Shown: piece after piece, positions 52,582-64,000 of the stretch
Layout: every line of letters begins with the position of its first letter
Numbering within the stretch: position 1 is the first letter of the stretch
From: Darksidea phi
Lineage: Eukaryota > Ascomycota > Dothideomycetes > Pleosporales > Lentitheciaceae
Assembly: GCA_030770425.1 (NCBI GenBank)
Contig: JASJFT010000067.1
Location: forward strand, 124,001-188,000
Direction: 5' to 3'
DNA length: 64,000 nt
Position numbers and translations under genes: made by a program
The notes under the pieces: model-generated
Seen by the model: the letters and a program-made list of their open reading frames with translations, nothing else
The model's database searches: none
What the model was told of the DNA's origin: nothing

Positions 52582-54336
52582 TTTGATTGTTGGGTTGGGA
52601 TTATTTACGTTGGGAATTAAGTATAGAGGTGGTGAAAACGAGTGAAATCGGCGAAGACCGGAGTATTAAGTATAGCGAGTGCGTGGTGAGGAAACTAGAA
52701 GAGGAGCAGCACTGGAGCACTTTATATCCCCAGTGCACAACGTCCCTTGCCACGCCCGCCATGGCGTCTAGCAGGGGGAGTCTTTCCATGGTTGCATTCG
52801 TTTACCGACATTGGGATGTCTTGGCCCTGTGTGTGGCGTTCCCGGCGATAGAGTCTGACGATACGGAATAGGGGCGACCATAGCGCACGGGTATCTGAGC
52901 TTACTGAGTCGTCCAACAGGGTAAACCGGAGACGAAAGGAAATTGACAGGCCAATAACCCCCTGCCAAGCACCCATGGAGCCTCAACACCTCCACGTCCG
53001 TCGCCAACCCCTTTTCGGTATAGCATGGCTAGTGCAGGAGTTATTCACGCAGCACAACCGCTAAGCTAACCTGAATGGTTCATGGTTCCTAAGCTCGATG
53101 ATGGTTACGCCGCACAAAAGGAAGACGTCGATTCTTGTGTGACAGTGCTGTAGGCGGCGAGGGGGACGTTCAGGATCCAAGCGGAAGAACTCCAGCCAAC
53201 TCGGTCATGACTGTCGCTCTCCCAGCAATGGGGTGCCCAAGGTCTTGAAGTTGGCGAATTCATAGGTCGTCGAAACGGCGACCGCCTTTCGAGCGCTGTC
53301 GGCTGGGGGATGCTTGCCACCCACACTCTGAGCAAAAATAGGCGCCGGCACAATAGCGAAGGCCTAGCTAACAGGAACGACTTAGACCGAAAAAGCAGCT
53401 ATGAGCCGAGCTTCTCTGGGGATGGCGAAGGATCCGCCCAGCGTGCGCACGGGTTCCTGCATCTGGAATTCTGGCCATCCACTAGAGCTGGACGGTGGGT
53501 TGGTGTCAGCGAGGTGGCAAGACGCGGAGAAACCGAACAGTGGTCACAGCAGGTACCACTGAGCTGACAAGGTCGAAGGCACCAGGCACCCTTCAGCTTC
53601 TGAGGACAACGTCGTCGATGAGGCGGATTGCGACTGCGCGGTGCAGCTTCGGCGTCGGCCGTAAACGCCCATTAATAACTGCATGACATTCATTGGCGTT
53701 TATGCATCGCCGTGGCCGCGTCTCTCTTCGGCGGCATGGTAATTTCGCATCGCGGATCTACAAGCCATGAACGTTGTTAAGCGGTAGCAGCGCCATGGCT
53801 GATATCGAATTTCCTGCATGGCCCATAACCGTGTGTGGTGCTAGATAAAAACAGCCTTTCGCGATGACTAACGGGCGATCCGAAATAGAGAGACGAGAGA
53901 TTGTACAGGGGGTTTGCAGGCCCAGTAGAGAATTCACGGCGTACCGTGCCTTGAAGGTAATCAAGAGGAGCTGGACGTGGAGGAAAGTGGTGCACATGTG
54001 ACGGTCGGAACTCACACGTGCTTTTCATTGGGCGGCGCACGGGGGGTACATGAGGGGGAAAGCTCCACCACCGCCACTACCCCTTTGGGAGACGCATAAC
54101 ATTGAGCTGTCTCCGACTCTCGCAAGCTGGCCCAGCCTCCACATCTTCTCCACCAGCACCGCCAGCGAGCCATTGTGTTCACCCATCCAGATCCTGTAGC
54201 CTCGCTGGGTGGGCAGTGGTACAGCAGCTTGCCACGTCCTGCAACACACCTTCAACGAAGTACTGCCCGCTGAGGGAAATCAGGCTGGGTATTCCACTGA
54301 ATAGCCCACAATAAAGGACCAGAATCCGCGAGAACA
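52582..54336. other. 1.75-kb intergenic region, no supported gene
   Basis: Divergent promoter between the GPI-protein gene and the SET-domain gene. Only short unsupported frames. Confidence 0.55.
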
Positions 54337-54930
54337 ATGGTTCCCAGAGGCTGGCCTACGGAGATTGTCTATTTACATGCGCCATGCTACTCCAAGAAAG
54401 TCAAGGGCCATGTTTTCAACACTACACTGATCTCCTCAAAGTTGGACTTACCTTCGAACGAGCAGGCACGCAAGATCAGCGGAGCGCATACCAACGTCAG
54501 GATCGCCCCGATAACAACTCCTTCTCATCCTGCCAACGGGCAATACGGCCTCTTTGCGAGCCAGCATCTCGCGCCGGATTCCTTCATCCTTCCATATCTA
54601 GGCTATGTTCACGACCGGACAGACACCGATGAGAGGTCCGATTACGACCTGTCTCTAGACCGTGAGCATGGCATTGGTGTCGACGCCTCAAAAATGGGCA
54701 ACGAAGCCAGGTTCATCAATGACTATCGGGGGGTGTCGACGCGGGCGAACGCTGAGTTCCGAGACATCTTTGTTGATCTAGGAAACGGCAAAGTGGAAAA
54801 ACGAGTGGGTGTCTTTGTGCTGAGTGCTGGGAAGAGCGGTAAAAGAGCGAAGGGTATCGGGAAGAGTGAAGAGATACTGGTGAGCTACGGGAAGGGATTC
54901 TGGAGCGAGCGGCTCGCGACACAGGAATGA
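54337..54930 (+). CDS. SET-domain protein (putative lysine methyltransferase)
   Basis: One exon of 197 aa. SET landmarks appear in order: QYGLFASQHLAPDSFILPYL (substrate/cofactor strand), SDYDLSLDREHGIGVDASKM, the knot motif GNEARFINDYRG (equivalent to the RFxNHxxxPN region), NAEFRDIFVD, and EEILVSYGKGFW at the C-terminus (equivalent to GEELxxDY with the active-site Tyr). There is no pre-SET or post-SET Cys cluster, so it belongs to the short stand-alone SET type. It probably transfers methyl from S-adenosylmethionine to a lysine; target unknown. Confidence 0.82.
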   Translation: MVPRGWPTEIVYLHAPCYSKKVKGHVFNTTLISSKLDLPSNEQARKISGAHTNVRIAPITTPSHPANGQYGLFASQHLAPDSFILPYLGYVHDRTDTDERSDYDLSLDREHGIGVDASKMGNEARFINDYRGVSTRANAEFRDIFVDLGNGKVEKRVGVFVLSAGKSGKRAKGIGKSEEILVSYGKGFWSERLATQE

Positions 54931-57121
54931 AGTCAGAAAACTGGTCGTCTTCGCCCACGATCAAGTTGACTCGTACGGCGTATCCCACGAGACATCCCTC
55001 CGGCTTGCTGTAAGTTCTTGTGCATGCGACCGGCTGCCGACGAAGGTTCGGGTGTCATGGCTATTGCGCAAGGATGCAGGAAGAACGCCCAAGCCGATTG
55101 CTGCATCTCTCATTCAGCGAACAATCACACATGCATCGAATAATCTAGGAGCCCTCGCAGCACTCTATACGTTCAACTTCGCCATCCTAAATGTATCTTC
55201 TAGTGACGAGCTCGATGGAAGACTCCGAGCGCCAGGACAACTGCCGTAGGCGCCGGACTTCCTTATATTGAGATGTTGTTCTAAGACAAGCCTATGGACC
55301 TGTGTACTGATGCTGAAAGTAAGGTGGTAGCCCACGGAAGGCAACAACACGGACTGCGACGTCATCATGAGACTCGTCGCCTCGCTATCTGCAACATATT
55401 CCGCAGGTTCTGTGCTAAAATCTTGGTGTACATAAGATGGAAAATCATGCTGAATGCTGTTTACCGCCTGTCCGATGGAATACCCAGCTCGACAGGCCTC
55501 AGTACACAGCAAGCGGCGGATGAACGACCTCAACCGACCGACATAATTCGACGGCACATATTGGGTAACATGGAATATGCACTCGAATGTTCTAGACAAG
55601 GTTTCGAAAAAGTAACTATGTCCCACGTGCATTGTATGGGTAATGCGCCGGCACGACAGCACGGACGGAATGACGTCCAGCGCACCGGAAGGATGAAACT
55701 GAGTTTTTGCCGCGGTCTCCCTCACAGGACGCCCGCCACATGTCGTTGAACGCCCGCCGCACTCGTCAGCTTTCCACCTCCGGCCCCAGGGAATGAAGTC
55801 GGGTTAGGTGCACAATCTGGCTAGAGAACGGTAGAATCCGCGCGAACATGGCGTTTGAAGCCAGAGTGACCTCTGAAAAGGCTTGCAATAAGAGCTGAAG
55901 GATGCGAATGAGCCACGTAAAGAGGCTGGAGAAGACTTGTTCTAATTTCAACTGATGTGGCGGTGACGACACAAGGTGTAATCAAGGCTTGGGATGGCTT
56001 AGAGACTCTGTCCTAAACGGCGTATTTTGATTAGCTTTCGAGAGTGAAACATGGGAGCGGCTCTTGCGACAAACGTTGGGCTGACTGGATACGAAGAGGT
56101 GACGTCGGGGGTCTGACTGTGGCCGGCCTCAAGCGAGCCTCGGGAGCAACGACCGTGGTCAACGATCGTTGTTATACTCGCCAACGTCATTCTATTTTCA
56201 CACTCAGCCAACGGAGTCGACAGGAAAAGCCTCTCTATATGCCGAGATGGAGTACTTACCCAATGGAAAACATGCACCTCGGAGGCCGCAGGATGGAAAT
56301 GCAGCGACGCGAGAGTCATATAGCATGCATGCAGGTACCGCCAGTCACGAAAGGCCACGGGATCTGCAGGAACCGGTGTCTTCCAACGTTGGGGCCAAAG
56401 GAATCACGATCTCGATGCTGTGCTGCATCCTGTTCTGAGGCGCCCTGCGAGCCGTGATGGCGGTGACGTGATGTGGTCTTGGCCAGTTTCGCACGGCACC
56501 ACAATGCCTGCGATCGCCAGATGAGCCTCTGCCCACCAATCACGACCCCCAGCGTTATCCTTGGCCTTCTTCCGGGGCTCCGGCAAGGATGCTCAAAGGT
56601 ATCCACTGGAAGGGCGCGAGCCGGATTCAGCCATGGGAAAGGCGAAGCGGATTTCACGTCATGGCCGCATCGGTAACAGAGAATGCGCATCCTTTGCATT
56701 CGATAAAAAGGCCCCCTTGGGCCTCGTTTGCTGCCGTTTGCAACTCCAACAACGCTCGTCCTGCTTCTCCAACTTTATTCTCAAACTCAACCCCAGTTCT
56801 TGTTACCTACAAAGTATTGTGCCTTCGTATCCAATAGTCGACCCCTCTTCTGACGGCAACCTCTCGGAATTCGCACCGCCAACCACGCCATCGAACCACC
56901 GCCAGTTAGCTCCGCCCGCACCCGTTCCAGAACGACCTCACGTTATTGCGAGCCTTAGCGCAGCTGTACCCCTCGCTGCTTGGAACCCCTTCGTCAAATA
57001 CCGACATTCCCCGCATCCAACCCCCGATACTTTTTCACTTCAGCTACACCGAACACCCCGAATCAAGCGTCATCCTCTACCATTCAGGTTCAGCAAAATT
57101 TAGGTATATCCGCCAAGGACA
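54931..57121. other. 2.2-kb intergenic region, no supported gene
   Basis: Contains overlapping frames of 137-186 codons on both strands (for example 55165-55725 minus), none with motifs or plausible splicing. The stretch 56700-57100 is CT-rich, promoter-like. Confidence 0.5.
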
Positions 57122-57681
57122 ATGGGAGTGAGTACAACCTGCCGTGAAGAGTCAACACCTGAGTCTTACTAACCCTCACTTAGGACGAAACGATGCAAAA
57201 GTACATGCTTCTGTCATCACAAGAAGAAGCCATCCGCCGTCGCCTATCCCTCCAACTTCCCACGCCTGCGCCAATGGCTGCCTCATCTCCCGAATTCCAG
57301 TCGCTGTCCTCGTCACCCACCGACTTCCGTTCTGTCTGGTCGCCTGGCTACAGTTCGACCTGCCCATCGCCAACAGCACCTATCGCTACACAGCCTGGCG
57401 CAACATATCGACACAGTATCGCGGATATGGAAGACGCTCACAAACTCAGTGAGCTCAACCAAGAGATCAAAGCCACCCTAACTGAGCTCCTTAATACTGA
57501 GTCTGTACGCTCGGATGAAAAGTTTCGTGCCTGGATCCAGGGTCGTCTTATGGCAGCTGAACATCGGATCCGTCATCAACGACGACGACGCTCAAGCGGT
57601 TCGGATCATGACCGGGAGTTTGCTTCATCCATTGCAGAGCACCTGGATCTTGGCATGCACGCTTCTAGAACCTGGAGTTGA
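57122..57681 (+). CDS. Small uncharacterised protein
   Basis: A six-nucleotide first exon (57122-57127, ATGGGA) followed by a 56-nt intron (GTGAGT, TTACTAACCC branch, CTTAG) and exon 57184-57681 gives 167 aa starting MGDETMQKYMLLSSQEEA. The protein has a Ser/Pro-rich middle, a helix AHKLSELNQEIKATLTELL, and a basic block RHQRRRRSSGSDHDREF. It could also start at an ATG inside exon 2 (57193). I do not recognise the family; composition suggests an intracellular, possibly nuclear, regulatory protein. Confidence 0.55.
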
Positions 57682-59592
57682 GTAACGCGATGTTGCATTT
57701 TGCGCCCGCCCTCCACGCCGAATGGAGGCTTCCATGACCTGTCAGGCACTGAAAACTACCACGGCGTGTGGTTCATAGCCATGCGCAACGACAGGTCGAG
57801 ACTCGATTGAGTGGGGATGGTAGAGATCACTATTACTTGTGGTGGAAGATTGTATGATGCGATGGTTAGCTGGGAATGGACGGTATGGCACAAGGTGTTT
57901 CCTTCTGAACTGAAGTGCTCAAATCAGAATGCATATTATGATACCCAACTGCATGCGTTACTTGGAAGCGCAACGTCTGCGCTAGATGACTGGTTAGCTA
58001 GCCTATCAACGAATTGTTCATTGCCAACAACCCTCCACGCACTCTTCTAGATTGACAGTCGTGCCGCGAAACCTGTATTACGTTATGACGTGCGTATAGA
58101 CCCACCGCTTCCGATTTCCTCCCTCGAGCTGAGAGATACACGGTATGGTAATGGGTTTTGCCGTCTGAAAACGCTCCACTACCACCTGGAAGGTTCCGCG
58201 ACCTAAGAAACGTCCCAAGCGCCACAACTCCACAACAAAATATGCTGCAAGCGGGGCTCCAGCCAAGAAAAATGTCATACCGAAATCATCGTTGGCTACC
58301 TACCGAGTTGCCAACTACACCCAAGCATCCGATCCCGCATTATGACGTTCACCCTCCCACCCTCCAACACCAATACAAAGAAGATCCCTTCCCGAAACCG
58401 CCTCGCCGCGTCAACAATATACTACACGGCAACCTCCATTTCCATTTCAGAAACTTGGATAGGGTGCGCCTAGAACCTCTTATCGAAACCCGTCCCAACA
58501 AAAATTTGGCGATCTGACGGCAGTGCTGCAATCGCTAGGTGCAGGGTAAGCGACGGCGCATGGAGGGCTGAATGCGGGGTTGATCGACCCTTTTTTTTTC
58601 CTGCAGCCCAGCCTTGTTGTTGAGGGATAGGTGTTCGGTTGCTGTGATACGCGTAGGGGCTTGGGCGCGTATGCAGGGTGTGCATGATTGGGTGGTCCAT
58701 GATTTGTGACGAAGCACACCGACGGGGTGGCTGCCTTGTGGTCGAAGTGTTAGTTGGGACCTTGGGCCACACTTGTTCTCCTAAGAATGTTGCTACGAAA
58801 GCACGCGTGCGGCCTTTATGAGCACATCGTGCAGGTGCGTTTAACGGAATGGCCTATAGAATGCAGCAAGGTAATCAGGATGTGCAATGCGCGGTACAAG
58901 GTATAGCGTAGCTATCACTTTATGACAGACTACCGTGAGTAAAATCCCCAGTCGTCCACCCCGTTTCAACGACCAACTGGAGCTTGTCTAAATCCTCGTC
59001 CCGGAACAGGGTAAGTAGAAGAAACGAATCCATCAGTCAGCATGAACCTTCGAATAACCCTTTCTAGGGCCTTCGCATCGTTCTCCTAGATGTCGCAACC
59101 TATTGCTATCAAGGTAACTAGTAACTAGTACGGTACGCACTGAGGACTCGACCGTCTCTGCCTCTGGAGAATAAGTACGGCTTCGAGAACCATCTAATGA
59201 GCGTTCCACATTAGTTTCGCATGTTTAGAGCCACAGAGCGAGAAGATTTAGAAAATCTTCTGTCCAACAAGAGAACCTGAAGACGCTCAACACCCAGATA
59301 CACTCAATATATTGCGTAGGTATTGCTAGCCCTGGATACCTAAATACATGTTGTGCTTTGTGTCATTGAATGCTACTTACACATATTAGGATGTTCTATG
59401 TACAAGGTGTTCATAGACAAGATCACAGCATAGAGACATGCGCAAACCCACGTCCCTGCATCATTCATCGTAGCTGTTATACCTGTAGATGTTTTGCATA
59501 CAGGATCGCGCATATTCGGTGTAACCTGCCCCAGCCGATCCAGCACTAGGTACTGTGACTTTCCTATCCCAAGTGACGGATTCAGAACTTGC
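57682..59592. other. 1.9-kb intergenic region, no supported gene
   Basis: Between the small orphan gene and the 3' end of ALG1. Open frames near 58160-58770 lack support; the part 58800-59400 is stop-rich. Confidence 0.5.
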
Positions 59593-61166
59593 TCATACAA
59601 GCTTGAACAGCTTCCCACCGACTCGATCCCATTCGTCATCCCACCTATGCTCGCTTTCCTTCAATGCGCCCTTCTTCAAGTTCGGCAGGATCCCCTCTCT
59701 GCTCTCAAATAGATCGATAAGCTGTTTCGAAAGTTGCTCTGCACTCTCAAACCCTTTACCGTTCACATCTTCCTTGACCAACTCTGGCCACGCCTCGAAC
59801 TTGCCCCAGCCCACAACCGGGAGACCAGCACCGAACATGTCAACTACCTTCATTGGTAGATCAACGCCGGAAGAAGATGTGTGCAGCGAGACACCAAGGT
59901 CAGCTGCCGCTAGAAGTGTAGCGTAGTCTTCTGGAGAAAGCCAAGCGGTCTGTATGACAACGTTGAGAAGCTTCTTTTCTTGATTCATTGCTTGAATTTG
60001 AGAAAGGTAGTGCTCTTTTAGTGGGCCTTTTCCCGTGATGATGGCGAGGATCTTGGGCAGGTGGGTCTTCGAAGTAGCTTGAGCGGAATATGCGCTCAAA
60101 GCGTCAAGCAAAATGGAGAAGTCTTCGTCTGCTGTCCAGGATGTAGAGCTTACAATGAGTTTCCATGGGGTTTTTGAGGAAGGGGAGAGGTCTTGCGCGT
60201 ATTGCGCCGTTTCTGGCAGCCTGGAAAGAAACTTTGCTCGCTCCGAGGTGCTGATGGGACGGAAAATGGCCGCCGGTCGATCATGCAAAGTTTGCGCTGT
60301 GATGCCGTAGTTCTTTTTAAGCACTCGTGCCATAGCTTCGGTTACAGTGAAGTGTTGGGATGCGAGGCGTGAAAAGATATTCTCGTACAGCGCCGAGATT
60401 TTGACGAGCGGATGACTAGATCCAAGCTTGAGGGCTAGGATGGAGTAGCTGAAGTTATGCCAATCGATCACGAGCTCTGTATTCCTGAAGAAGCATACGA
60501 GAGTGGCAATGGCGAGTGTGGGTATCGAAGGCGGGTTCTGCGGCGGTCAATGCTATCCTAGTCTACGTAAGGCAAACTACTCACCTGTACCAACATATAT
60601 CTTGCGGGCTCAGAATGGTAGCCTAGAGCACGGTAGAGGCTCCATGCTTGCCACAGTGCTTTCAATGGCGCAAGAATTGGGAAGAGAAGCTTGCTGTTGG
60701 ACTTGAGGAAGGACGGTGCAGGTACTAGCGGTATGATCTCAATCAATGGGTTGGATATGATGTCGGGGTGCAATTCGGATTCTAGACGTACGGTAAGCTT
60801 GGACGAAGATATCTGGAGTTGTCTGGACCAACCCCGAAATCCGATGATGTACACCTTTGCGCCATGCTTCGCGATGCTGATTGCATGGTACTGCATACGC
60901 GGCGATCGGCCAACGTCTCCTAGTACAACCACTTGTGTTGTCCGGCCTGCCTTGAACTCGGGCTTCCTCTTCCCATCCTTGCCCTTCATCTCGATTTCGT
61001 TACCCTCCTCATCTCTGAATTTAAGCGGTTTGTCCGTGTATGGACTATACTGAGTGGGTAACGAGAGTAGGACGAGGGTGAGGAGAGTCGACAGCGCGAC
61101 GAGGCTCCAGAGACAAAAGGCGAACCATTGGTTGAACGTCTCCGTAAAGCTGTCCTCGCTCCACAT
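59593..61166 (-). CDS. ALG1: Chitobiosyldiphosphodolichol beta-mannosyltransferase
   Basis: Exons 61166-60585 and 60537-59593 (47-nt intron) encode 508 aa. An N-terminal membrane anchor (WFAFCLWSLVALSTLLTLVLLSL) precedes the GT-B fold: VVVLGDVGRSPRMQYHAISI, then ELVIDWHNFSYSILALKLG, FTVTEAMARVLKKNYGI, LIVSSTSWTADEDFSILLDAL, ILAIITGKGPLKEHY, and the nucleotide-sugar region TAWLSPEDYATLLAAADLGVS with LPMKVVDMFGAGLPV. These are diagnostic of Alg1 (GT33), which adds the first mannose to dolichol-PP-GlcNAc2 on the cytosolic face of the ER. It shares a 368-bp divergent promoter with the zinc transporter gene. Confidence 0.94.
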
Positions 61167-61534
61167 TGTGTCGGATTGCGAGTGTGGGAGTGCGGGGATT
61201 TTCCGGGGTCATGTTGGTTTGCACTGTGGACGGAGCGGTTCGTTCAGCCACATGCGCCACAACGGGGCATCTTTTGCCGGAGCGCCACCAGATGAGGGCC
61301 ATTCCCGTCACTTGGACCCCTGAAAGCGGACGTTAGAGAAACATTCGACTTGACGCCTCGTCGTTTCCACACGCTGTCCGTTCCACCACCCCGCAATCGC
61401 CTTTTCCCGATTCGCGTTTGCGAGATCCTGCCTTTTTGGAATTGGGTGCTGGGCCGCTCTATCTTGGGATTTCGGCCCATTTGCCGCTTTGGATGCACCC
61501 AATCTCCCCACCGTCCGAACGCGCTTCCAGTCCT
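61167..61534. other. Divergent promoter of ALG1 and the zinc-transporter gene
   Basis: No coding evidence; CT-rich near 61370-61420. Confidence 0.6.

Positions 61535-64000
<2,466 letters not shown>

Noticed and set aside
55165..55725. 186-codon minus-strand frame in the intergenic region
   Set aside because: No motif, no splice structure and an overlapping + frame of similar length; composition is not protein-like enough to claim a gene.
57811..58517. Open frames downstream of the small orphan gene
   Set aside because: No family resemblance, and splice signals that would join them are absent.

Overview
This is nuclear DNA from a filamentous ascomycete (Pezizomycotina). Genes lie on both strands at roughly one per 2 kb, most contain one to four introns of about 45-80 nt with GTRNGT donors and CTAAC-like branch sites, and promoters are CT-rich. 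Protein similarities recalled from memory point to Dothideomycetes; I cannot name a genus. There is no operon structure, rRNA, CRISPR array or intact transposon that I can see.

Layout. 1-8 kb: truncated cytochrome b5-domain gene, F-box protein, a poorly resolved low-complexity gene and a 642-aa coiled-coil protein. 8-23 kb (accessory-looking): patatin-like protein lacking its nucleophilic serine, MOSC-domain protein, two tandem RapZ-C-like genes (one with a nonsense codon), CorA-like membrane protein, CinA-C amidase-like protein, an orphan gene, and a second patatin-like protein with an intact active site. 23-31 kb: an interrupted orphan gene, a small membrane protein, the polyphosphate polymerase VTC4, a Gfo/Idh/MocA oxidoreductase and a decayed copy of a fungal N-terminal (NLR-type) domain. 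31-50 kb (core housekeeping): PsuG-PfkB fusion for pseudouridine breakdown, OST1, tyrosyl-tRNA synthetase, a conserved nuclear protein, HEM4, BFR1, a BLI-3-like flavin-fold protein, DASH subunit SPC34, proteasome subunit RPN3, an ankyrin protein and an SDR. 50-64 kb: GPI-anchored wall protein, SET-domain protein, small orphan, ALG1 and a Zn transporter of the MSC2/ZnT5 type cut by the right edge.

Core genes tend to sit in divergent pairs sharing 235-370 bp promoters (PsuG-PfkB/OST1, HEM4/BFR1, SPC34/RPN3, ALG1/MSC2-like). OST1 and ALG1 both serve N-glycosylation. VTC4 carries two CACGTG boxes upstream, fitting phosphate control. The most unusual items are the tandem RapZ-C-like pair, the Ser-less patatin close to a canonical one, the NLR-domain relic, two GC-AG introns, and two genes whose first coding exon is only 5-6 nt.

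Exon borders were placed by eye from splice motifs and reading-frame continuity; all function names come from recognised motifs, not from a search.
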